A DNA stretch of 8,298 bases from JACMJP01 sp046160675 (lineage in GTDB: Bacteria > Bacteroidota > Bacteroidia > Chitinophagales > BACL12). Position 1 is the first letter of the stretch, and the number at the start of each line of letters is the position of its first letter. Made by a program: the position numbers and the translations under genes. Below, piece after piece: positions 1 to 6,162 of this stretch. The notes beneath the pieces are model-generated. The model saw only the letters and a program-made list of their open reading frames with translations. It had not been told where the DNA came from and did not search any database. The stretch spans positions 1 to 8,298 of the forward strand of contig JBJXHH010000015.1 in the NCBI GenBank assembly GCA_046160675.1, given 5' to 3'.

Positions 1-1558
1 GATGATTATATACTTCTTCTTCTGTACAGTTTCCGATGATGTTTGCAATCTGAATGTCTGAGTATCCTTTTTGTTTTAACTCTACAAATAGTTTTTTAGG
101 AATATTGTTGAGCTGGTATCTTCTCAACTCCTTTTCAATCTTTACCAATTCCTGTATCTGCATAAGAAACCAGGGATCAATCAAACTTTGGTTATGAATA
201 GTACGAACAGGTACGCCAAGATCCATCGCTTTTTTGATGTTGAAGATCCTGTCCCAGTGCGGCTTTGCGAGGCTCTCAATAATTTCCTGGCTGGATTTAT
301 AAAATCCTTTTTCGCCGCTCAATCCTATTTTATTATTTTCTAAACTTTGGCAAGCTTTGTTTAATGCTTCCTGGAAACTCCTGCCTATGCTCATCACTTC
401 GCCTACACTTTTCATCTGCAAACCTAGCGTATCATCTGCGCCGGGAAATTTATCAAAATTCCATCTCGGCATTTTCACTACAACATAATCCAGTGCAGGT
501 TCAAAATATGCTGATGTACTTTTTGTAATCTGATTTTTTAATTCATCAAGGTTATATCCAATCGCAAGTTTCGCAGCAATTTTTGCGATGGGGTAGCCCG
601 TTGCTTTTGAAGCTAAAGCTGATGACCTGGAAACCCTCGGGTTGATTTCAATGGCTATCAATTCTTCTGTGTAAGGATCTTGCGCAAACTGAACATTACA
701 TCCGCCTGCAAAATTTCCCATCGCCCGCATCATTTTTATTGCAAGGTTGCGCATGTTCTGATAACAAGTATCACTCAGCGTCATCGCCGGAGCAATTGTT
801 ATGCTATCTCCTGTATGCACTCCCATGGGGTCAAGATTTTCAACTACGCAAATGATGGCAACATTGTCATTGCTATCTCTCAACAGTTCCAGTTCAAACT
901 CTTTCCACCCCAGCACAGCCTGCTCAACCAATACTTCATGTGTTGGCGATGCAGTAAGTCCCCGCATCAATGCTTCATCGAGTTCTTCTTTCTTTTGCAC
1001 AAAACCACCGCCTGTTCCACCCAATGTGAACGATGGACGGATCACCAGCGGAAAACCTATCTCCTGCGCAAATTCTTTCCCTTCCAAAAACGAATTCGCC
1101 ACCCTGCTTCTTGCAACGCCAATATTCAGTTCTACCATCAGTTGGCGAAACAACTCCCTGTTTTCGGCACGGTCAATCGCTTCGATATCAACTCCTATCA
1201 TGCGTACCTTATATTTTTCCCAGATGCCCAGTTCATTTGCCTCCTTGGCAAGATTCAGAGCCGTCTGTCCGCCCATTGTTGGCAGCACAGCATCAATCGG
1301 GGTATTTGATAGAATGTTTTCTTTTAGAATATTTTCTATGGAGCCTACATTCAGTGGTCGCAAATAGATCTGATCCGCAGTAACAGGATCGGTCATAATA
1401 GTTGCGGGATTCGAGTTGATGAGTGAAACTTTTATCCCTTCCTCCCGCAAGCTGCGGCTTGCCTGGCTGCCTGAGTAATCAAATTCGCAGGCCTGCCCAA
1501 TGATGATGGGGCCTGAGCCGATGATGAGGACATGTTTTATAGTTTCGTTCTTAGGCAT
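1..1558 (-). CDS. carB: Carbamoyl-phosphate synthase large subunit, N-terminal half (partial, cut by window edge)
   Basis: Reading the minus strand from ATG at 1558 gives an uninterrupted frame of 519 codons that leaves the window at position 1. CarB makes carbamoyl phosphate from bicarbonate, ATP and ammonia channelled from CarA, feeding cytoplasmic pyrimidine and arginine synthesis. The protein opens MPKNETIKHVLIIGSGPIII and GQACEFDYSGSQA, the classic CarB N-terminus. The ATP-grasp domain that forms carboxyphosphate follows: RPSFTLGGTGGG (Arg174, glycine loop 180-185), then EINPRVSRSSALASKATG with Glu304, Asn306 and Arg308 in the positions of the metal/ATP ligands. From about residue 400 the frame enters the helical oligomerisation domain. 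The second synthetase half and allosteric domain lie outside; the full protein is normally ~1,070 residues. No carA lies directly upstream, so carB seems to start its own transcript here. No Shine-Dalgarno is visible before the ATG. Family identification is near certain. Confidence 0.98.
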   Translation of the reverse strand, partial: MPKNETIKHVLIIGSGPIIIGQACEFDYSGSQASRSLREEGIKVSLINSNPATIMTDPVTADQIYLRPLNVGSIENILKENILSNTPIDAVLPTMGGQTALNLAKEANELGIWEKYKVRMIGVDIEAIDRAENRELFRQLMVELNIGVARSRVANSFLEGKEFAQEIGFPLVIRPSFTLGGTGGGFVQKKEELDEALMRGLTASPTHEVLVEQAVLGWKEFELELLRDSNDNVAIICVVENLDPMGVHTGDSITIAPAMTLSDTCYQNMRNLAIKMMRAMGNFAGGCNVQFAQDPYTEELIAIEINPRVSRSSALASKATGYPIAKIAAKLAIGYNLDELKNQITKSTSAYFEPALDYVVVKMPRWNFDKFPGADDTLGLQMKSVGEVMSIGRSFQEALNKACQSLENNKIGLSGEKGFYKSSQEIIESLAKPHWDRIFNIKKAMDLGVPVRTIHNQSLIDPWFLMQIQELVKIEKELRRYQLNNIPKKLFVELKQKGYSDIQIANIIGNCTEEEVYNH

Positions 1559-1685
1559 ATGTAGGTTGAGTATATTGAATGGATGATCGGTTGAAAAAGG
1601 TTAATTGAGCAAAAGGGAATTGAAACAAATGAAATGGGACTAAGAAAGAGAAGTACTGCGGTTTTAAGAAGTGCATCTTAAAGGC

Positions 1686-1693
1686 CAAAGATA
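1686..1693 (-). promoter_or_regulatory. Possible Bacteroidota -7 element upstream of carB
   Basis: On the minus strand this reads TATCTTTG, an exact match to the Bacteroidota -7 consensus TAnnTTTG. It would give a leader of about 120 bases before the carB ATG at 1558. I find no TTG or TTTG at the usual 17-23 base spacing upstream, so only half of the promoter signature is present. An 8-base degenerate motif can occur by chance; the support is its position and orientation. Confidence 0.35.
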
Positions 1694-1781
1694 ATGAACA
1701 GCTGTGGAAGATTCTTTGCTGCGGAAAATTTGTTGAAAAGTTTTAGAGCAATTTGTTTTTACGTTCCCCTTACTCTTTATT

Positions 1782-1850
1782 CCCGTCTTCCACTACAAGT
1801 CCTCTTCGCTGCGCTCATGCGGGCTTTCCGCTACAGCCGGGGCTATGAAG
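1782..1850. repeat. GC-rich intergenic island with two imperfect repeat units
   Basis: This short GC-rich patch lies in an otherwise AT-rich gap. Two similar 16-base units sit 38 bases apart: CCCGTCTTCCACTACA at 1782 and CGGGCTTTCCGCTACA at 1820, sharing 11 of 16 positions including TTCC-CTACA. A small hairpin, AGCC-gg-GGCT, follows at 1835-1844. No reading frame through it looks like a protein. From memory, minus-strand phrases such as TGTAGCGGAAAGCCCGC recur between genes in Bacteroidota genomes, so I infer a dispersed intergenic repeat; that cannot be confirmed from one copy. Confidence 0.4.
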
Positions 1851-1864
1851 GGGGTTTTGTAATA

Positions 1865-1878
1865 TGAATGTACATTCA
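1865..1878. other. Perfect 14-bp palindrome
   Basis: TGAATGTACATTCA is identical to its reverse complement. It lies between the GC-rich island and the first paired-hairpin repeat, roughly 310 bases upstream of carB. It could be a protein-binding site, but a 14-bp palindrome is expected about once in every 16 kb by chance, so support is weak. Confidence 0.2.
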
Positions 1879-1915
1879 ATGCAAATGATTACTGACCCCC
1901 AACAAATTTTCAATA

Positions 1916-2078
1916 CCTTGGTTTGGTGTTATTTCCACAAACCAAATGCAGAAGGCTATTTTTTCAGTAGGGCAAAGTTTTATGCTATTATATAGATGAA
2001 TGTGAATTTATCTAACATTTTTTAAAATTAATGCATCACATCGGTTGTTGGTGAAAATAACACCGGCCACGGCTGAAA
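1916..2078 (+). repeat. Paired-hairpin inverted repeat element, copy 1
   Basis: The left arm (1916-1955) folds as an outer stem CCTT/AAGG around an inner stem GGTTTG(G)TG / CACAAACC, with one bulged G and loop TTATTTC. The conserved word AAATGCAG follows the inner stem. The right arm (2033-2078) starts GCATCAC and folds at 2042-2072 around GGTG-AAAATAA-CACC, with ten of twelve outer positions paired when G-T pairs are allowed. The right arm is roughly the reverse complement of the left arm, and the two loops are complementary. An AT-rich interior of about 80 bases separates them. A matching copy in the same orientation lies at 3646-3809. The right end abuts the remnant of a T9SS type B gene. 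No clear target-site duplication is visible. It may be a REPIN/MITE-like mobile element or a structured RNA. Confidence 0.75.
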
Positions 2079-2201
2079 GGCTGGGATGGAACATTTAATA
2101 ATTCACCATTAATAAATGGTGTATACGCATATGTGATGATATTACATTTTGAATCCGGCGATGAATTAATAACAAGTGGCAATATTACATTATTGAAGTA
2201 A
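2079..2201 (+). pseudogene. Remnant: C-terminal end of a T9SS type B (CHU_C) sorting domain
   Basis: This plus-strand frame encodes GWDGTFNNSPLINGVYAYV, continues for 14 residues, and ends SGNITLLK before TAA at 2199-2201. It matches the end of the CHU_C / gliding-motility C-terminal domain, whose known pattern is GWDGT...G.Y.Y......G.....G.ITL with a basic last residue. That domain is the tail that sends large adhesins and enzymes through the type IX secretion system. Only about 40 of the usual ~85-90 domain residues remain, and there is no start codon, upstream domain or passenger protein. Going upstream, the frame enters the repeat element and meets TAA at 2058-2060. The bases before the element (1741-1915) do not encode the missing half in any frame I tried. 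I infer a degraded or truncated gene whose surviving end touches the repeat boundary. The remaining codons are still clean, which suggests recent loss. Confidence 0.75.
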
Positions 2202-2235
2202 AGTATATTTGCAATAGTCCAACATACAAAGCCGT

Positions 2236-3435
2236 TTATTGCCTTTCTTTTGTTGCCTCATCAATCCCTGTTTCTTTAATCAACATATTTTTCGGTTGTG
2301 TAATAACCAAACTTAATATCGCCATACCAAATTCATCCGTATCATAATCCCCAATTACGAGAGATACTTGCACATATCCTTGAATAGTACCATCCTGCAA
2401 TTTAGTAAGTTCTATAAATTGAATGCCCATATCATCGTCATCAAATCCACTTTCATTTACTGTAAGAATTTTTTTGCCATCTATTATTAATGAATGATTG
2501 GTTCCATTATCACAATCTCTTCTTTGATCAGAAAAATCACTTGTTACCAAATCTGATTTATCACTCAAGTTAATATCCATTGTGAGAGCACCTGTGTTCG
2601 GTTTCATTTTAGTAGGGTTTATTCTGAATGCAATTTGATATTGACAATACATTGGCGATCCAATCCAATCCACAAATCTATCTGACCCATCTTGAAATGC
2701 CATCAGCCAATAGCCAGATTTATCAGTAGTATAAATGTCTTTATTTCTATACCAAATTTGCTGTGCAGGATGCACCTCTGGCACATTTCCATGATGTCGG
2801 TCAGTAGTTACAACACCATACATACCGAACGTATCTAATTTATGCAAAAAGAGACCACTCTCACAATGACACTGTTCACAATCTTCCCTTCTGAAGAAGA
2901 AATTATTATCTAAAAAATTATTTGGCACTGCAATTTCTCCCAATAGAAAAGGAGTATTTGTATCTTTTTCCTCACAACTTAATTGAGGCCCTTCTAATAC
3001 ATATGGATAAAGCCAATCGCTGTTTTTATTAAATTCTACAGTATTATAAAATGATTGATATTCATTAAAAATTATCATCCATAAATTAATATCATTTGAA
3101 TTATTGTCTTCACCATGTGACCCATACCTATTTAATGTGCCGCCTACATTTTGTTTTTCATCAGAAAGTGCATTAAAAATTTCCTGATAAAACGACTGAA
3201 ATCCATTCCAATACCATCCCCAGTTTTGAGACATTGTGCTAAGTTCTCCATCCACAGGATCATTAGCTCTAATTCCTAATAGAGTTTTATTTGTCAATTC
3301 CCATTTCTGAATTTGGGCTGGTGAGGCTAGCTCAATATTTTCTGAATCTCTTGTAACATCGGTTGGTGAATCGCATCCAACTACAAGTAAAGGTGAAATA
3401 AGGAAAAGGAAATAGTAATTAATTAGAGTTTTCAT
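2236..3435 (-). CDS. Predicted surface or periplasmic lipoprotein of unknown function
   Basis: A 399-residue lipoprotein, starting at the ATG at 3435. This start gives a textbook signal: MKTLINYYFLFLISPL, then lipobox VVGC with the acylated Cys at residue 21. A longer frame opens at 3477 (14 more residues), but that would put charged residues ahead of the signal and its ATG lies upstream of the predicted -7 element. The mature part is rich in aromatic and acidic residues: NWGWYWNGFQSFYQEI near residues 71-86, a Cys cluster CEQCHC (Cys186, 189, 191), further Cys at 154, 264 and 308, and an acidic run FDDDDMG around 331-337. The Cys cluster could form disulphides or hold a metal; it is not the CxxCH haem motif. 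The C-terminal third looks beta-rich (IQGYVQVSLVIGDYDTDEFG). I do not recognise the family. Paired-hairpin repeats flank the gene on both sides. It is more AT-rich than carB, like the secreted-protein genes to its right. Confidence 0.88.
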   Translation of the reverse strand: MKTLINYYFLFLISPLLVVGCDSPTDVTRDSENIELASPAQIQKWELTNKTLLGIRANDPVDGELSTMSQNWGWYWNGFQSFYQEIFNALSDEKQNVGGTLNRYGSHGEDNNSNDINLWMIIFNEYQSFYNTVEFNKNSDWLYPYVLEGPQLSCEEKDTNTPFLLGEIAVPNNFLDNNFFFRREDCEQCHCESGLFLHKLDTFGMYGVVTTDRHHGNVPEVHPAQQIWYRNKDIYTTDKSGYWLMAFQDGSDRFVDWIGSPMYCQYQIAFRINPTKMKPNTGALTMDINLSDKSDLVTSDFSDQRRDCDNGTNHSLIIDGKKILTVNESGFDDDDMGIQFIELTKLQDGTIQGYVQVSLVIGDYDTDEFGMAILSLVITQPKNMLIKETGIDEATKERQ

Positions 3436-3446
3436 ATATTTTTTTG

Positions 3447-3477
3447 CAAACGTATGCCAAGTTTTTCTACCAAACAA
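3447..3477 (-). promoter_or_regulatory. Bacteroidota-type promoter for the lipoprotein gene, very short leader
   Basis: On the minus strand TACGTTTG (3447-3454) matches TAnnTTTG exactly. Upstream, TTG (3475-3477) lies 20 bases away, inside the 17-23 base spacing known for the Bacteroidota -33 element; an overlapping TTTG at 3471-3474 is 16 bases away. Transcription would start around 3441-3444, leaving a leader of only about 6-9 A-rich bases before the ATG at 3435. This supports the 3435 start over 3477. Confidence 0.55.
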
Positions 3478-3495
3478 TCACCGATGTTGGTGATT
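3476..3495. promoter_or_regulatory. 7-bp inverted repeat at the upstream edge of the lipoprotein promoter
   Basis: AATCACC at 3476-3482 and GGTGATT at 3489-3495 are perfect inverted copies separated by six bases (GATGTT). The repeat overlaps the predicted -33 region, where an activator or repressor dimer could bind. It is upstream of the expected transcript start, so it is more likely a DNA site than an RNA hairpin. No family can be assigned. Confidence 0.3.
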
Positions 3496-3645
3496 TACAC
3501 AAACACTGCAATATTTTTTTACATAAATTAAAAAACATAAATACCAACTTTGGTTATAATAATTAAAATTAAACAATACACTTCCATTTAAATTTCGATT
3601 TGTATTTAATTACTGATAAACCTTTAAAATGCAACTTGTGAGTTT

Positions 3646-3809
3646 TTGTGCCGTGGTTGGTGTTATTTCCACCAACCAAATGCAGCACAAGGAAACATGT
3701 AATTTATCTTTAAGCTACTGAAATTAATGATTGGGTGTTTATCAAACAATATAGAGATTATCGCATCACTTCGGTGGGCGGTGAAAATAACACCAACCAC
3801 TGCTGGAAA
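3646..3809 (+). repeat. Paired-hairpin inverted repeat element, copy 2
   Basis: The left arm folds as TTGTGC (3646-3651) with GCACAA (3685-3690) around a perfect 8-bp stem GGTTGGTG (3655-3662) / CACCAACC (3670-3677) and loop TTATTTC, followed by AAATGCAG. The right arm starts GCATCAC at 3763 and folds at 3772-3802 around GGTG-AAAATAA-CACC, with ten of twelve positions paired and a two-base internal mismatch. Positions 3653-3673 match the reverse complement of 3780-3800 at 20 of 21 bases, so the whole unit could also fold as one long hairpin. The interior is about 77 bases and shares only short words with copy 1 (for example AATTTATCT and AAATTAATG). It ends some 70 bases before the LamG-Kelch gene start. 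Nothing in it looks like protein coding. Confidence 0.78.
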
Positions 3810-3878
3810 AAATAAAGACACTTATTTGTCTAAGACATAATCACCCAAAATACCCATCTTTGACTTGTAAATAAAACC

Positions 3879-6035
3879 ATGTCCTTTCATTTTTTATCTA
3901 AAATAATTTTTAATTGCTTCTTGCTATTTGTGGGAGTAAATTGTTTTTCACAAATACCAACCACAGGATTAATTGCATGGTATCCATTTAATGGAAATGC
4001 AGATGATGAAAGTGGATTTGATAATCATGCAGTTGTTGTAAATGCATCACTCACTACAGATAGACTCGACTCTGCAAATGCGGCATTTTATTTTGATAAC
4101 TACGGCGACATCATACATATTCCATCGCCCGATTATAGTCCGTTTGATTCTGATTTTACTATTTCCTTTTGGGTAAAATCAGATTATGATTTCAGAGCAC
4201 AACCATTTGAATTGGGAGATTATTTTGGAACTGATGAAGCTAACCTTGTTGTAGATTTAAATGATACATACGCTTGTTGGTTATATTGGAATGGAGGTGG
4301 TGGTGAATATATCACAGCCGGCAGTGCTGGTGATTTAACTGATGATACATGGCATCATATTCTTTTTCTGCGGAAGGACTCTTTATTGAAGTTATATTTT
4401 GATGGTGCATTAGCAGGTACGCATGCATATTATGCAGAAGATATCGGAATACATGATACAATACAATTGAGCAGTTTGTTCTATCCGTTTTATGGCAGCA
4501 TAGATGATCTTGCAATATATAATCGGTCACTAACCGATGCTGAAATTGATACCATTTCAAACTATGCAGTGATATTTGGGGTTACTGCTCCTGTTAGTAC
4601 TGATGCTTTTATGGTGTATGATACTACTCTTATTAGATGGCGGTATCCGATTTCAGTTCAAGCAATTAAAATTGAGTATTCTGTTGACGATGGAATTACA
4701 TGGACTGTTATTGATGATAGTGTTGCTGCTCTTATAAATAGTTATGCATGGGAAATTCCATTTTATCCCGGTATGGAATGCGTTATTAAAATCACAGATT
4801 TAGATAGTATTGAAAATGATGCTGTAAGTGATCCTTTTCTCATAAGTCCATATCAATGGCAACTTGTGAATAGTGCAGCACCATTTACACCAAGAGATGG
4901 TTGCTCTGCTGTTGCATTTCGTGATAGTTTATATTTACTTGGTGGATGGGATCCGGTAAATACAGATCTATATCCCACAGTTACAAACAGTGAAGTTTGG
5001 CGCACAAAGGATGGTATTACCTGGGATTTACTAACTGTTGCTCCCTGGGCGCCCCGGCATACATTTCCATGCATGGTGTATGAGGATAAAATCTGGATTT
5101 TAGGTGGAGATCAATTACAGGGATATTTTCAAAATGATGTGTGGAACAGTGCAGACGGATTGAACTGGAATTTAGTTTTAGATTCTATTCCATATGAAAC
5201 AAGAATGACGCATATGTTTGCTCTGCATGATGATAAAATGTGGATTTATGGCGGGCAAAAAATTCTTGGTTGGGGAAATGGACTTGATGAAGTATATAAT
5301 GATGTTTGGAATACGGAAGACGGAATAAACTGGAATTTGATAACTGATTCAGCAGCATGGGAGCCGAGAGGGCAAATTGAAAATGATGCTGTGTTAGATG
5401 GAAAAATCTGGCTACTTGGAGGCGGCACTTATAATGGCACAAGACTATTTTATAATGATGTTTGGAACACCGAAGATGGAATTACATGGAATTTAATAAA
5501 TGCACAAGCTCCATGGATTGGAAGGCAATATCATGAAGTAGCAAGCTATAATGATCAACTTTGGGTGATTGGCGGGTATGATGGAAATGGAAACAGAAAT
5601 GATGTGTGGTTCAGCCCTGATGGAATCACCTGGCATGAATTAAAAAATACTCCATGGCCACCCCGCCATGCAAGTGCAGTAACAGAATATGATTCATCGC
5701 TTTGGGTAATCTCAGGGAATATGTGGAATGATGTATGGCGATTAAATACGATTGATACCTCTTCTGAATTAGCTATTCAACATACAAGTGTATCAAGAGA
5801 AATAAATATTTATCCAAACCCTGCAAGTACTGAAATCATCATTGAATCTGAAGACTTAAACGGAGTTTATTTTTATTTGATTGATGTGGCGGGAAGGAAA
5901 ATATTTACAGATGTAAAACAAATATCAGCAACCCAATTTCGCATAGATGTTTCAGATGTAAATTCCGGAATTTACTTTCTGCATGTGCAAGGCGCAGATA
6001 CAAAATTTACTGAGCCAATTATTATTCATAGGTAA
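3879..6035 (+). CDS. Secreted LamG + Kelch beta-propeller protein with T9SS type A sorting tail
   Basis: A complete 718-residue extracellular protein. Residues 1-24 are a signal peptide (KIIFNCFLLFVGVNCFSQ, probable cut before Gln25). Residues ~30-230 form a LamG / concanavalin A-like jelly roll, opening GLIAWYPFNGNADDESG and containing FTISFWVKSD, a fold often used for carbohydrate or protein binding. Residues ~232-325 look like a fibronectin/Ig-type sandwich (IKIEYSVDDGITWTVI). From Trp327 to about 622 there are six Kelch-like blades with an LGG-type strand (LYLLGG, IWILGG, MWIYGG, IWLLGG, LWVIGG, LWVISG), then NDVW and DGITW, then P-W-x-x-R. The last blade is short. Residues 641-718 are the T9SS type A tail (INIYPNPAS ... 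SGIYFLHVQ), normally removed on export. The ATG follows A-rich TAAATAAAACC; CATCTTTG at 3855-3862 is one mismatch from a -7 element. The domain order suggests adhesion or glycan binding. No catalytic motif is seen. Confidence 0.93.
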   Translation: MSFHFLSKIIFNCFLLFVGVNCFSQIPTTGLIAWYPFNGNADDESGFDNHAVVVNASLTTDRLDSANAAFYFDNYGDIIHIPSPDYSPFDSDFTISFWVKSDYDFRAQPFELGDYFGTDEANLVVDLNDTYACWLYWNGGGGEYITAGSAGDLTDDTWHHILFLRKDSLLKLYFDGALAGTHAYYAEDIGIHDTIQLSSLFYPFYGSIDDLAIYNRSLTDAEIDTISNYAVIFGVTAPVSTDAFMVYDTTLIRWRYPISVQAIKIEYSVDDGITWTVIDDSVAALINSYAWEIPFYPGMECVIKITDLDSIENDAVSDPFLISPYQWQLVNSAAPFTPRDGCSAVAFRDSLYLLGGWDPVNTDLYPTVTNSEVWRTKDGITWDLLTVAPWAPRHTFPCMVYEDKIWILGGDQLQGYFQNDVWNSADGLNWNLVLDSIPYETRMTHMFALHDDKMWIYGGQKILGWGNGLDEVYNDVWNTEDGINWNLITDSAAWEPRGQIENDAVLDGKIWLLGGGTYNGTRLFYNDVWNTEDGITWNLINAQAPWIGRQYHEVASYNDQLWVIGGYDGNGNRNDVWFSPDGITWHELKNTPWPPRHASAVTEYDSSLWVISGNMWNDVWRLNTIDTSSELAIQHTSVSREINIYPNPASTEIIIESEDLNGVYFYLIDVAGRKIFTDVKQISATQFRIDVSDVNSGIYFLHVQGADTKFTEPIIIHR

Positions 6036-6042
6036 AATATAA

Positions 6043-6077
6043 AGTTTCTATCCTTACAGCCCCTCTTCAAGGAAACT
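6043..6077 (+). terminator. Weak candidate hairpin after the LamG-Kelch gene
   Basis: Eight bases after the stop codon, AGTTTC (6043-6048) pairs with GAAACT (6072-6077), and CTT (6053-6055) with AAG (6069-6071) inside. The following bases are T-rich but not a continuous T tract (GTGCTTGGTTTAGTTTATTG). Location suits transcript termination, but the stem is short and the loop long. Confidence 0.25.
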
Positions 6078-6111
6078 GTGCTTGGTTTAGTTTATTGTTC
6101 TTTTGGGATAG

Positions 6112-6158
6112 TGGAAGTTGCATAACTGCTCAAGTAAAAGGAGCTACTGCAATTTCCA
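6112..6158. terminator. Hairpin between convergent genes, possible bidirectional terminator
   Basis: TGGAAGTTGCA (6112-6122) pairs with TGCAATTTCCA (6148-6158): eleven positions with one G-T pair. An inner stem GCTC (6128-6131) / GAGC (6141-6144) encloses AAGTAAAAG. It lies just beyond the stop codon of the minus-strand gene at 6163 and about 76 bases after the plus-strand stop, the place where convergent transcripts should end. It lacks a T tract on either strand, so a standard intrinsic terminator is not shown. Confidence 0.35.
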
Positions 6159-6162
6159 TCCT

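Noticed and set aside
680..1383. Plus-strand open frames of 116-209 residues inside the carB region
   Set aside because: They lie opposite the intact carB frame, overlap each other, and have compositions unlike real proteins. They are antisense shadows of carB.
2104..2121. Hairpin CACCATT-aata-AATGGTG as a terminator
   Set aside because: It lies inside the CHU_C tail codons (SPLINGV), has no T tract, and points to no transcript that needs to end there.
2236..3477. Start of the lipoprotein gene at 3477
   Set aside because: It adds 14 residues ahead of a complete lipoprotein signal and falls upstream of the predicted -7 element. The ATG at 3435 is better.
1916..3809. Paired-hairpin elements read as integron attC sites around a gene cassette
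   Set aside because: The size and foldback shape fit loosely, but the arms lack the required RYYYAAC and GTTRRRY core sites at their ends, and there is no integrase in the window.
1916..3809. The two repeats as a CRISPR or as the ends of an insertion sequence
   Set aside because: There are only two copies, 1.7 kb apart, with no short regular spacers. They are direct rather than inverted relative to each other, and the gene between them is a lipoprotein, not a transposase.
4312..5442. Minus-strand frames of 60-85 residues within the LamG-Kelch gene
   Set aside because: They are antisense to clear LamG and Kelch blades, and their repeated-looking content merely mirrors the Kelch codons.
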